From: UBA8514 sp050251415
GTDB lineage: Bacteria > Bacillota > Clostridia > Lachnospirales > Anaerotignaceae
DNA length: 23,963 nt
Direction of reading: 5' to 3'
Assembly (NCBI GenBank): GCA_050251415.1
Contig: JBFWMT010000038.1
Span: forward strand, 1 to 23,963
Shown: positions 8,008 through 15,776 of the stretch, piece by piece
How positions within the stretch are numbered: the stretch's first letter is position 1
Layout: each line of letters opens with the position of its first letter
Program-made: the position numbers and the translations under genes
Notes under the pieces: model-generated
Seen by the model: the letters and a program-made list of their open reading frames with translations, nothing else
The model's database searches: none
What the model was told of the DNA's origin: nothing

Positions 8008-9068
8008 TATTGTTCACCTCCCATTACTTTTTCAGCATACTCAGCACATTCCTCTGGTGTAGGAATCATACCTCCGCATCTGCCGTAGAAAGTTACTTTA
8101 TCTTTGTCGCCTACTGCAAGTTGAACATCAGTCACCATCTGTCCCATGCTCATTTCTACAACAACAAACTTTTTAATGTTCTTGTTCTGGAAAGGAACCT
8201 GAGGGAATGGCCATAATGTTCTTGGTTTAATTAAACCAACTTTGTATCCTTTTTCTCTTAATTCATTAACAGAATTTTTAACGATACGGCTTGTTGTACC
8301 ATATGCAACAAAGGCATATTCAGCATCATCCATCATATATTCTTCATATTTAACTTCATCCTGTTCAATTACTGCATATTTTTCAGCGAAAAATCTTCTA
8401 TTTTTCTCCTCACATGCAGGAGAGTCTATTACGAGATTTTCGATTAAGTGTGGTTTTTCTTTTGTACCATAACCAAGCGCCCAAGTATCCTTAGGTAAAA
8501 GTTCTCTCGTTTTAACAGGGTTATCAAGCTCAACCGGTTCCATCATCTGGCCAATAAGTCCATCACCAACAACAATTACAGGTGTTCTGTAACGGTCAGC
8601 AATTTCAAATGCTTCTTTAACGTCATCTACAGCTTCCTGAACTGAACCAGGTGCAAGCACTGGTATATGATAATCTCCGTTAGCACCACCACGTGTAGCT
8701 TGGTTGTAATCCCCCTGTGAAGGCTGAATTGTGCCAAGGCCAGGACCACCACGCATAATAGAAACGATTACACAAGGAATCTCTCCTGCAACACAGTAGC
8801 CGATTCCCTCTTGTTTAAGAGCAATACCTGGCGAAGATGAACTTGTCATAACGCGTGCACCAGCACCACCTGCACCGTAAACCATATTAATAGCAGCTAC
8901 TTCACTTTCTGCCTGAATAAAGGTTCCGCCTGCCGCAAATAATTCTCTTGATAAATATTCAGGCACTTCATTTTGTGGTGTAATAGGGTAACCAAAGAAG
9001 TATCTGCATCCAGCAATAATAGCCGCTTTTGCAATCGCTTCATTGCCCTTCATAATAATTTTTGCCAT
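8007..9068 (-). CDS. vorB: 2-oxoacid:ferredoxin oxidoreductase, alpha subunit (VorB-like)
   Basis: Pyrimidine-binding (alpha) subunit of the oxidoreductase. The 353-residue protein shows GYPITPQNEVPEYLS (26-40), QAESEVAAINMVYGAGGAGAR (52-72) and TSSSSPGIALKQEGI (75-89), matching VorB/KorA proteins. The first-choice substrate is a branched-chain 2-oxoacid (3-methyl-2-oxobutanoate) by similarity of overall pattern; 2-oxoglutarate remains possible, since VorB and KorA are hard to separate by eye. Start ATG with GGGGGAG ribosome binding site. It follows the ferredoxin gene after 17 nt and overlaps the beta gene. Confidence 0.88.
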   Translation of the reverse strand: MAKIIMKGNEAIAKAAIIAGCRYFFGYPITPQNEVPEYLSRELFAAGGTFIQAESEVAAINMVYGAGGAGARVMTSSSSPGIALKQEGIGYCVAGEIPCVIVSIMRGGPGLGTIQPSQGDYNQATRGGANGDYHIPVLAPGSVQEAVDDVKEAFEIADRYRTPVIVVGDGLIGQMMEPVELDNPVKTRELLPKDTWALGYGTKEKPHLIENLVIDSPACEEKNRRFFAEKYAVIEQDEVKYEEYMMDDAEYAFVAYGTTSRIVKNSVNELREKGYKVGLIKPRTLWPFPQVPFQNKNIKKFVVVEMSMGQMVTDVQLAVGDKDKVTFYGRCGGMIPTPEECAEYAEKVMGGEQ

Positions 9069-9085
9069 TACGTACTCCCCCTCCC

Positions 9086-9304
9086 TTAGTCGTTTTTAAC
9101 GATTGTGATTACACAATCAGGACACATCCTTGCACAGCTTTGGCAGCCTATACAATCTTCCATTTTAACTATACTTGCTGGGTTGTAGCCAGCATCATTT
9201 GTGATTTCTGGATTAAGTGCGATAATGTTTTTAGGACATGCCGCCACGCATAACTCGCAGCCCTTGCATTCTGTTTCATTGAAAGTTACAGTAAACTTTG
9301 CCAT
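9086..9304 (-). CDS. 2x[4Fe-4S] ferredoxin subunit of the oxidoreductase
   Basis: A 72-residue bacterial-type ferredoxin with two complete cluster motifs: Cys13, 16, 19 and 23 (CKGCELCVAACP) and Cys51, 54, 57 and 61 (CIGCQSCARMCP). An extra Cys64 follows the second motif. It corresponds to the delta/ferredoxin (VorD/KorD-like) subunit that carries electrons from the TPP centre. The ATG has a perfect AGGAGGTG ribosome binding site. Placement directly before the alpha gene supports a structural subunit rather than a free ferredoxin. Confidence 0.93.
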   Translation of the reverse strand: MAKFTVTFNETECKGCELCVAACPKNIIALNPEITNDAGYNPASIVKMEDCIGCQSCARMCPDCVITIVKND

Positions 9305-9333
9305 TAAAAAAGCACCTCCTTAATAGAATTTTG

Positions 9334-10020
9334 TTACATCCACGTTTCCCTCATAAAGTATTTCATAGGTATTACTTCACCCGAAAGCTTTTCCTTAATT
9401 TCGGGCGTCATATCCAATACTACTTCTTCCACATAAGTGGTATATTTAATCGGTATTCCAGTAATTCGGCTCGCCTCAGAAACTATCTCATCCCCCAACA
9501 AAATACTTTCTGCCTTAGTTTCTCTAACTAAATTAGAGTTGTTAACGAACCCCGTAACCTTCAAACCGGAAGAGTATTCTAATTTTTCCTTTACTTGCAA
9601 AATTTTTTCAACATTCATTGTGTCTGGCCTAAAAACATTAACTACCATGAAAAAATCTGTTTCCTCAGGCTTAATAAACTTCTTATACCGACCAAGCACA
9701 TTTGTCCCCACATCATTACCGCCAAGGTCAATAATATAATCATAGCTTTTGTCTTCAAAGGGTGCAAATGCTTCTGCTGGTACAGCAGGCAAATCGGCAG
9801 AGGTGTTTACAGATGAATCTATCATCCTTATTCCTGCTGCAGTTATTTTGTCCCTCACCTCTCTGGAACGAAAGTATACATTTACAATATCCATGTCTGC
9901 AAGAGCAATCTTTCGGTCTGACAACCCTACCAACATAGTCGCATAATTAACCGCAAATTCAGTTTTGCCACTACCATAATGACCAGTTATTATCCTAACT
10001 CTCTTGTCATCAGTAATCAT
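9334..10020 (-). CDS. P-loop ATPase leading the oxidoreductase operon
   Basis: The 228-residue protein has a Walker A motif GHYGSGKT (13-20), an ADMDIVN block (41-47) in the switch region and a Walker B-like YDYIIDLGG (93-101, Asp98). The fold pattern is that of the SIMIBI class (CobQ/MinD/ParA-like), but the extra signature lysine of deviant Walker motifs is replaced by His14. The C-terminal part has no recognised domain. It is the first gene after the operon promoter and lies 29 nt before the ferredoxin gene. A role in maturation, cofactor loading or regulation of the oxidoreductase is inferred from position only; the function is unknown. ATG start with AGGAGG 8 nt upstream. Confidence 0.8.
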   Translation of the reverse strand: MITDDKRVRIITGHYGSGKTEFAVNYATMLVGLSDRKIALADMDIVNVYFRSREVRDKITAAGIRMIDSSVNTSADLPAVPAEAFAPFEDKSYDYIIDLGGNDVGTNVLGRYKKFIKPEETDFFMVVNVFRPDTMNVEKILQVKEKLEYSSGLKVTGFVNNSNLVRETKAESILLGDEIVSEASRITGIPIKYTTYVEEVVLDMTPEIKEKLSGEVIPMKYFMRETWM

Positions 10021-10057
10021 CCATTGGGCCTCCTTTAGACCTGTGACTTTACCAAAC

Positions 10058-10073
10058 TTTTATCTTGATAAAA
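10058..10073. promoter_or_regulatory. Perfect 16-bp palindrome in the operon leader (candidate operator)
   Basis: TTTTATCTTGATAAAA: two 7-nt arms, TTTTATC and GATAAAA, around a 2-nt centre. It lies about 15-30 nt downstream of the expected transcript start and 38 nt before the ATPase start codon, a place where a bound repressor would block elongation. The regulator is not identified; the centre is too short for a stable RNA hairpin. Confidence 0.45.
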
Positions 10074-10094
10074 CTTTATTAACTTTACAAGGTA

Positions 10095-10123
10095 ATTATA
10101 CTGCTAATGTTAACTGCATGCAA
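10095..10123 (-). promoter_or_regulatory. Promoter of the ATPase/ferredoxin/oxidoreductase operon
   Basis: -10 TATAAT (10095-10100, perfect), 17-bp spacer and -35 TTGCAT (10118-10123, 4 of 6 matches). The predicted leader is about 68 nt and ends in the AGGAGG ribosome binding site of the ATPase gene. There is no other convincing promoter in front of the five genes. Confidence 0.72.
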
Positions 10124-10453
10124 TATTCATTTTGTATTTTTTTAAGCACAATCGCTAATGCACTTAATTTTATACAATAGTTTTTTGTATGATTACACAT
10201 CTATATTTCAGCCCGTATGTAATATATTCATAGTTTTATATACTATTTTCACTTAAATTATATTAAACTATTCCAATTTTATAGGTTTATATGATGTTTT
10301 AATATGTAAATTGTATTTTTGCTTGTACAATATGTAACCCATAAGAATTTATAGCCAATATTTATAAAATTTTATTGTTAATTTCATCTAAATAAAAATT
10401 CTACTTTAATTGACAAGAAAATTTTTTATTCCCATAAACTATAATCTTATTAC
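10124..10453. other. AT-rich intergenic stretch without a recognisable gene
   Basis: About 330 bp of very AT-rich sequence between the oxidoreductase-operon promoter and the glnN terminator. I find no open frame with a ribosome binding site on either strand, no tRNA-like or riboswitch-like fold and no tandem repeat. A plus-strand TTGACA at 10410-10415 lacks a well-spaced -10. Confidence 0.5.
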
Positions 10454-10488
10454 AAAAAACCGCTTCCCTAATATAGAGAAACGGTTTT
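10454..10488 (-). terminator. Intrinsic terminator of glnN
   Basis: Minus-strand stem AAAACCGTTTCTC / GGGAAGCGGTTTT (13 bp including G-U pairs) with a 7-nt AT loop. It lies 33 nt beyond the glnN stop. A-rich and T-rich flanks on both sides mean it could terminate in either direction. Confidence 0.85.
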
Positions 10489-10520
10489 CTTTCTTATCTT
10501 ATGTAATTTTTTAGTTCCTA

Positions 10521-12626
10521 TTAAATGTTGAATAAAAGCTGCCCGTATGTTGGGAATGGCCACATGGTCTCATCCACCATCATTTCAAGCTTGTCAGCAG
10601 GCTCTCTTAATTGTGCCATAGCCGTAAATACATTGTCTTTGTATGCAGTTGCCTGTGCTTCAATCTCTCCAATTGCTGCTGCACTAGCTAGGGCATCTTT
10701 AAGTTTAAGAATACAGTTGCTTAATTTGGTAAGCTCGGTTGTAAGTCCTGTAAGCAACTCTTCTTCAACAGAGGAATCTGCACCTACAGCTTTAAGGGAT
10801 GCAACTGCATCTGCAATTTCTTTCGTGTATTTAATAACTGCAGGCTTAATTTGCTTTAATCCCATGTCAATCATAGTTCTTGCTTCAATATCAATTTTCT
10901 TTGTGTAATCCTCATAGCTGATCTCTGCTCTTGAGTGGCATTCTCCAGCTGTAAGCACACCATGCTCTTCAAAAAGCTTAATTGCCTTAGGTGTAACAAT
11001 GGCAGGTATAGCTTCAACCATAGATTTAATGTTTGGAAGACCTCTTCTTGCAGCTTCTTCTACCCATTCTTCAGCGTAGCCATTGCCGTTAAATACAATT
11101 CTTCTGTGCTTCTTAACTGTATTTACTAAAAGTTCTTCAAGTGCTTTGTCGAAATCATCAGCCTTCTCAAGCTCATCCGCAAATTCCTTAAGTGCATCAG
11201 CAACAATTGTATTAAGTACAAAGTTAGGCCCTGCAATTGATGCTGAAGATGGAACCATTCTAAACTCGAACTTGTTACCTGTAAACGCAAAAGGTGAAGT
11301 TCTATTTCTGTCTGTTGCATCTTTTTTAAGTGCAGGCAGTGTATTTACACCAATTGTCATTTTTCCGCCTTTTTTACTGCTTATTAAATTTCCGTCAACA
11401 ATCTGGTTCAAAATGTCCTCAAGCTGTTCGCCAAGGAACATAGAAATAATTGCTGGTGGCGCTTCATTTGCCCCAAGTCTATGGTCATTGCCAGGGTTAG
11501 AAGCCGATAATCTAAGTAAATCAGCGTGTTCATCAACAGCTTTAATTACAGCTGTAAGGAAAAGTAAGAAGCGTTTGTTTTCGTGAGGCTCTTTGCCTGG
11601 TTCAAGTAAGTTGCTTCCGCCACTGGTGGAAATTGACCAGTTGTTGTGCTTGCCAGAGCCGTTAACGCCTGCAAATGGTTTTTCGTGAAGAAGGCAAACA
11701 AGTCCATGATGTGCAGCAAGTTTTTTCATATATTCCATAATTAGCTGATTGTGATCTGTTGCAATATTTGTGTCGTCATAAATAGGTGCAAGCTCGTGCT
11801 GTGCAGGTGCAACCTCATTGTGCTGTGTTTTTGCTGAAATGCCTAACTTCCAAAGTTCAATGTTAAGGTCTTTCATATAGCAGGCAATTCTTTCTTTAAG
11901 TATGCCAAAGTAATGGTCATCAAGTTCCTGACCCTTAGGTGGCATTGCTCCAAAGAGTGTACGTCCTGTGAAAATAAGGTCTTTCCTCTGGTCGTAAAGC
12001 TTTTTGTCAATAAGGAAATATTCCTGTTCAGGGCCTACAGAAGTTGTAACTTTTGTTGTTTCAGTATCCCCAAAAAGTCTTAAAATTCTTAGTGCCTGTA
12101 CGTTGATTGCCTCCATAGAACGAAGAAGAGGTGTCTTTTTGTCTAATGCCTCTCCAGTGTAAGAGCAAAATGCTGTAGGAATACAAAGTGTTACGCCAGC
12201 AGCATCCTCTTTAAGGAATGCAGGTGAAGTACAATCCCATACTGTATATCCTCTAGCCTCAAATGTAGCACGAATTCCGCCTGATGGAAATGATGAAGCA
12301 TCAGGTTCACCCTTAATAAGCTCTTTGCCAGAAAACTCCATAATTGCTTTTCCATCATCTGTAGGTGAAATAAAAGCATCATGTTTTTCAGCTGTAATGC
12401 CAGTCATAGGCTGAAACCAGTGTGTATAATGTGTTGCGCCACGTTCAATTGCCCAATCCTTCATTGCGTTAGCCACTACTTCTGCAACCTCAGGTGTCAA
12501 TGTTTCTCCATTTGCAATAATTTTTTTAAGTTCCTTATAAATCTTTTTTGGTAAACGTTCGCACATTACTGCGTTGTTAAATACGTTACTACCGTAAAGT
12601 TCTGTTACTGATCTCTTCTCACTCAT
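10521..12626 (-). CDS. glnN: Glutamine synthetase type III
   Basis: ATP-dependent synthesis of glutamine from glutamate and ammonium, the main ammonium-assimilation step. The 701-residue length is diagnostic of the large dodecameric GSIII family (GSI is about 450). Recognisable blocks are SSFPSGGIRATFEARGYT (111-128), SVGPEQEYFLID (196-207) with metal-binding glutamates, NEVAPAQHELAPIYDDTN (270-287) and KPFAGVNGSGKHNNWSIS (316-333), plus the GSIII-specific C-terminal helical extension. Start ATG with AAAGGA about 11 nt upstream. It is a single-gene transcription unit between its own leader and terminator. The leader suggests nitrogen-dependent antitermination (see the leader entries). Confidence 0.96.
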   Translation of the reverse strand: MSEKRSVTELYGSNVFNNAVMCERLPKKIYKELKKIIANGETLTPEVAEVVANAMKDWAIERGATHYTHWFQPMTGITAEKHDAFISPTDDGKAIMEFSGKELIKGEPDASSFPSGGIRATFEARGYTVWDCTSPAFLKEDAAGVTLCIPTAFCSYTGEALDKKTPLLRSMEAINVQALRILRLFGDTETTKVTTSVGPEQEYFLIDKKLYDQRKDLIFTGRTLFGAMPPKGQELDDHYFGILKERIACYMKDLNIELWKLGISAKTQHNEVAPAQHELAPIYDDTNIATDHNQLIMEYMKKLAAHHGLVCLLHEKPFAGVNGSGKHNNWSISTSGGSNLLEPGKEPHENKRFLLFLTAVIKAVDEHADLLRLSASNPGNDHRLGANEAPPAIISMFLGEQLEDILNQIVDGNLISSKKGGKMTIGVNTLPALKKDATDRNRTSPFAFTGNKFEFRMVPSSASIAGPNFVLNTIVADALKEFADELEKADDFDKALEELLVNTVKKHRRIVFNGNGYAEEWVEEAARRGLPNIKSMVEAIPAIVTPKAIKLFEEHGVLTAGECHSRAEISYEDYTKKIDIEARTMIDMGLKQIKPAVIKYTKEIADAVASLKAVGADSSVEEELLTGLTTELTKLSNCILKLKDALASAAAIGEIEAQATAYKDNVFTAMAQLREPADKLEMMVDETMWPFPTYGQLLFNI

Positions 12627-12692
12627 AATTTAGCATTCCTTTCATATTTAAAATTTAATTTAACGTGATTTATTTGGCATACCTAGAAAAAT

Positions 12693-12723
12693 AAAAAAGG
12701 CGTCCTCAAAAAATGAGAACGCC
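12693..12723 (-). terminator. Intrinsic terminator in the glnN leader (candidate attenuator)
   Basis: Minus-strand 10-bp stem GGCGTTCTCA / TGAGGACGCC (one G-U pair), loop of five T, followed by TTTTTTATTTTT. It lies 67 nt upstream of the glnN start and downstream of a promoter, so it would stop glnN transcription unless prevented. It could also serve the dehydrogenase gene whose stop lies 133 nt upstream. Confidence 0.85.
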
Positions 12724-12733
12724 ATTGTTCTAA
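12714..12733 (-). promoter_or_regulatory. Candidate ANTAR-target hairpin overlapping the glnN leader terminator
   Basis: Minus-strand RNA AGAAC-AAUGGC-GUUCU folds into a 5-bp stem with a hexaloop that has A at position 1 and G at position 4, the signature of ANTAR-protein antitermination hairpins. Its 3' arm and part of its loop are the 5' arm of the terminator, so the two folds exclude each other. The expected second, upstream hexaloop hairpin was not clearly found; only AAGUAG/CUACUU with a 16-nt loop lies upstream (12732-12759). Confidence 0.55.
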
Positions 12734-12760
12734 GTAGCTAATTTATTTATCTACTACTTT

Positions 12761-12789
12761 TTTGTACCATAGTTTTAAAAAAATTGCAA
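12761..12789 (-). promoter_or_regulatory. glnN promoter
   Basis: -35 TTGCAA (12784-12789), 17-bp spacer, -10 TACAAA (12761-12766). Transcription would begin near 12754 and produce a leader of about 128 nt that contains the hexaloop hairpin and terminator. No gene for a regulator was found nearby. Confidence 0.6.
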
Positions 12790-12855
12790 TAGTTTTTTTA
12801 AAACTTTCGCATATTTTATAAAAAACTTGCAGTTTTTATTCTTTTTGAAACATTT

Positions 12856-13794
12856 TTACAGTCGAATTTCACTCAAAAGTCTGTTGCCCTCTTTATAGGA
12901 TTTTAAATTGTTGTAAATCAATTCAAACATTCTTCTGCTGTTATCCACCGAGCTAAATGATACATGTGGCGAAAAATAAAAATTGTCAAAACTCCAGAGC
13001 CTGCTTTCCGAGCTTAACGGTTCTTTTTCAAATACATCAATTACTGCTGCTTTTAGTTTACCACTTTCAAGCGCATTTACAAGTGCATTTTCACATACGA
13101 TAGGCCCACGCCCTACGTTAACAATAATAGATTCATTTTTCATTAACCCAAACATTTCATCATTAAATAGGTGATATGTTTCTTCTGTAAGAGGCATAGC
13201 AATAATTACCGCATCAAATGCGCCTATTTCCTGCTTCAATTGTAATATATTAAATATTTCATCAAAATAAACCGCTTTTTTTAGACTTCTGTTAAAGCCA
13301 AATACATTAGCACCAAAGGCTTTAAGGCGTTTTGCAACCTCAACTCCTATGCCGCCAGTACCCAATACTGCAATGCTTTTGCCATTAATTTCATCCATGT
13401 CAAACTTCTTTGCCCATCCTCGCTGAGCAGTTTGTATTTCAAAAGTGCGCATATGCTTGTATATTTCCAGTAGGCGCATAACAACGAATTCTGCAATTGG
13501 TATATCAAACACACCGCGGCTATTACAGTATTTTATTCCTTTTTCCTTTATTCTTTCCATTGGTACTTTGTCTGTACCAACCATAGTTGCTTGTATAAAT
13601 TTAAGCTTTTTAAAATCATTAATGTCATTGTTGCTTAATGCATCAAGGTTCACTAGTACTTCACAATTCAGTTCCTCTTCAGTAAATGGTATTTTTTCGT
13701 CATCATGAAAAATAATGTTGTAACCAAGGCTGGTAATAGCATCCATTTGTTCTGGGCTATACTTAAAGCGTCCTGTTAAAACCAAATCTGTCAT
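12856..13794 (-). CDS. D-isomer-specific 2-hydroxyacid dehydrogenase
   Basis: NAD(P)-dependent oxidoreductase of the D-2-hydroxyacid dehydrogenase family (312 residues, typical). The Rossmann motif GTGGIG is at 145-150. The catalytic triad is present: Arg229 in VNVGRGPIV, Glu258 in DVFEKEPL and His277 in SPHVS. The substrate is not readable; glyoxylate/hydroxypyruvate-, phosphoglycerate- or D-lactate-type activities are all possible, and a dedicated SerA is unlikely because the C-terminal ACT domain is missing. Strong ribosome binding site GGAGGTG. It lies 51 nt after the U32 peptidase gene and may be read from that operon as well as from its own promoter. Confidence 0.88.
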   Translation of the reverse strand: MTDLVLTGRFKYSPEQMDAITSLGYNIIFHDDEKIPFTEEELNCEVLVNLDALSNNDINDFKKLKFIQATMVGTDKVPMERIKEKGIKYCNSRGVFDIPIAEFVVMRLLEIYKHMRTFEIQTAQRGWAKKFDMDEINGKSIAVLGTGGIGVEVAKRLKAFGANVFGFNRSLKKAVYFDEIFNILQLKQEIGAFDAVIIAMPLTEETYHLFNDEMFGLMKNESIIVNVGRGPIVCENALVNALESGKLKAAVIDVFEKEPLSSESRLWSFDNFYFSPHVSFSSVDNSRRMFELIYNNLKSYKEGNRLLSEIRL

Positions 13795-13812
13795 ACAAAC
13801 ACCTCCATGGAT

Positions 13813-13841
13813 ATTATAGCAAAAAAATACCAGCTTGAAAA
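13813..13841 (-). promoter_or_regulatory. Possible extended -10 promoter of the dehydrogenase gene
   Basis: TGCTATAAT, an extended -10 with the hexamer at 13813-13818, and a weak -35 TTTTCA (13836-13841) at 17 bp. The resulting leader would be only about 12 nt but would include the GGAGGTG ribosome binding site. Confidence 0.4.
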
Positions 13842-13845
13842 TGTT

Positions 13846-15087
13846 TTACTTCACTGCTTTTCTAAGCATATCATATTTTTTAACAACTTTAGGAAATTTC
13901 ACTTTAAGTATCTGCTGTGGATGCGGTGCACTTTCTATTGGTGCTCCGTCTTCGTTCCACATTTTTTCAACAGTCATCTTCCATGCTTCACCAACTGCTG
14001 GCATAACCTCAATTTCTTCACCCACAACAAATTTATTTCTTTGCATAACAACGGCACAGCCTGTTTCTTGGTCGTAATCCTCTTCAACCATACCAATAAA
14101 GTCATAATCTCTTATATAGGTGTTGTTGGTATACACTTGCTGTTCACCATCTGGCTTGCCATAATAAAACGCTGTTGTAAAATCTCTGTGGCTGGCCTTA
14201 GAAACCTCCTCAAGGTAATAATTAAGTTTACTTTCATAAAGTTTTGGGTCTTTCAAATAATCATTAATTGCCTCTCTGTAGGTTTTTACTACTGTGCCTA
14301 CATAAAAAGGTGTTTTCATTCTTCCTTCAATTTTAAAGCTCATGACTCCGGCCTTAACAACGTCTGGTATGTGTGTAATCATGCACAAATCTTTAGAATT
14401 ATAGATATATGTTCCTCTTTCATTTTCCACTACTGGCATATATTCACCTGGTCTAGTTTCCTCTACAAGGTGATACTGCCAACGGCACGGATGGGCACAT
14501 TCACCTTTATTTGCATCGCGACCGTTTAAATAGTTACTAAGCAAACATCTGCCAGAGTATGAAATGCACATTGCACCATGAACAAACGCCTCTATGTCCA
14601 TATCTGCTGGAATATTTTTTCTTACATCAGAAATCTCTTCAATGGAAAGTTCACGTGCAACAACAACACGCTTTGCACCAAGTTTGTACCACATAGATGC
14701 ACTTTTGTGGTTAGTATTATTTGCCTGTGTGGAAACATGAATTTCCATGTTAGGTACGGCTTCTTTCGCCACTGAAAATACGCCAAGGTCTGAAATTATA
14801 AGAGCATCTGCACCAATTTTTTCAATTTCCTTAAAATATTCTGCCATGCCTTCAAAATCGTCATTGTGGGCAAAAATATTTGCCGTTACGTAAACTTTTG
14901 CACCTCTCTCGTGGGCAAACTCTATGCCCTCTTTCATTTTTGTGAGGTCAAAATTCTTTGCTTTTGCACGTAAACCATAAGCCTCGCCACCAATATATAC
15001 AGCATCTGCACCGTAAAGCAAAGCAATTTTAAGCTTTTCCAAATCCCCTGCTGGCGCAAGCAATTCAATTTTAATTTTATCAGTCAT
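13846..15087 (-). CDS. trhP: U32-family peptidase-like tRNA 5-hydroxyuridine synthase
   Basis: U32 'peptidase' family protein, 413 residues from the start chosen here. Bacillus and E. coli relatives (YrrN/YrrO, TrhP/YegQ) are needed for prephenate-dependent hydroxylation of tRNA uridine 34, rather than proven proteases. Seen here: the N-terminal LLAPAGDLEKLKIALLYGAD block and the four-cysteine cluster within CISYSGRC...GECAHPC (Cys174, 181, 197 and 201), which fits an iron-sulfur site. An earlier in-frame ATG at 15114 has no good ribosome binding site; AAGGAG lies 9 nt before the ATG at 15087. The start overlaps the trmR stop by 8 nt, matching the mltG-trmR-yrrN/O order of Bacillus, though only one U32 gene is present. 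Confidence 0.87.
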   Translation of the reverse strand: MTDKIKIELLAPAGDLEKLKIALLYGADAVYIGGEAYGLRAKAKNFDLTKMKEGIEFAHERGAKVYVTANIFAHNDDFEGMAEYFKEIEKIGADALIISDLGVFSVAKEAVPNMEIHVSTQANNTNHKSASMWYKLGAKRVVVARELSIEEISDVRKNIPADMDIEAFVHGAMCISYSGRCLLSNYLNGRDANKGECAHPCRWQYHLVEETRPGEYMPVVENERGTYIYNSKDLCMITHIPDVVKAGVMSFKIEGRMKTPFYVGTVVKTYREAINDYLKDPKLYESKLNYYLEEVSKASHRDFTTAFYYGKPDGEQQVYTNNTYIRDYDFIGMVEEDYDQETGCAVVMQRNKFVVGEEIEVMPAVGEAWKMTVEKMWNEDGAPIESAPHPQQILKVKFPKVVKKYDMLRKAVK

Positions 15088-15766
15088 CACTAAATTCTCC
15101 TTCTGTTGGTACATATTCTTTTATTTTGTGGCATAGTACAACCCCGTCACCTATGGGTATAATACTGCTTTCAAGACAGTCTAAATGAGAAATATCCCAA
15201 AGGAAATTTCTCATACGTTTGTGTATTGTACGCTGACGGCGAGGCACCGAATAGCGAGATTTTGCAATATCTCCACTTTGAAGCACATCATCTGCAATAA
15301 GGATGCCGCCTACAGGCATAAGCCTTAAAATGTGTGGCAAAAACTGAGCATACTGCCCCTTTGCCGCATCCAAAAACACCACATCATATGGCCCTTTAAG
15401 TTTTGGCAAAACATTTGTAGCGTCATCTTCAATAAGATTTATGGTTTCCTGTAAACCCATTCGCTTTATGTTTTCTCTTGCATCCTTAAGCATAACCTCA
15501 TATCTATCTATGGTGGTTACGTGACCACCAGGCTGCAAGTATCTCGAAATAAGCCCTGCAGAAAAAGCCACAGCCGTACCTATTTCCAACACCTCTTTAG
15601 GTCTTTTTATGGAAAGAATGGTACTTAAAAATCGTGCAACCTCATGTGGCACAATTGGTACCTGTTTTTCCTGTGCCTCTTCTTGTATTTCACCTAAAAC
15701 ACCGTCATATTTAGGCTGAATAAGCCTAAGGTAACCGTGTAAATAATCCTCTGTTACATAGTTCAT
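15080..15766 (-). CDS. trmR: tRNA 5-hydroxyuridine O-methyltransferase TrmR
   Basis: SAM-dependent O-methyltransferase of the YrrM/TrmR group, which converts 5-hydroxyuridine 34 to 5-methoxyuridine in tRNA. From the ATG at 15766 it is 228 residues. SAM-binding motif EIGTAVAFSAG (61-71), acidic residue in TIDRYE (85-90), and metal/substrate block FLDAAKGQY (131-139) with IADD (157-160) fit the class I cation-dependent fold. An upstream in-frame ATG at 15811 would lie inside mltG and lacks a ribosome binding site; AGGAG precedes 15766. The neighbouring U32 protein makes the substrate for this enzyme, which strengthens the assignment over a catechol O-methyltransferase. Confidence 0.88.
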   Translation of the reverse strand: MNYVTEDYLHGYLRLIQPKYDGVLGEIQEEAQEKQVPIVPHEVARFLSTILSIKRPKEVLEIGTAVAFSAGLISRYLQPGGHVTTIDRYEVMLKDARENIKRMGLQETINLIEDDATNVLPKLKGPYDVVFLDAAKGQYAQFLPHILRLMPVGGILIADDVLQSGDIAKSRYSVPRRQRTIHKRMRNFLWDISHLDCLESSIIPIGDGVVLCHKIKEYVPTEGEFSDD

Positions 15767-15776
15767 AAATATTCTC

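Noticed and set aside
10410..10415. Plus-strand TTGACA as a promoter
   Set aside because: The nearest good TATAAT is 24 bp away, the reading runs into the bidirectional terminator, and no plus-strand gene follows.
12693..12723. Hairpin read simply as the terminator of the dehydrogenase gene
   Set aside because: Possible, but a promoter lies between that gene and the hairpin and the ANTAR-like hexaloop overlaps it, so a glnN attenuator explains more of the sequence.
13807..14529. Plus-strand open frame of 240 codons
   Set aside because: Lies antisense to the well-supported U32 gene, has a Cys/Phe/His-rich composition typical of reverse-complement frames, and no ribosome binding site.
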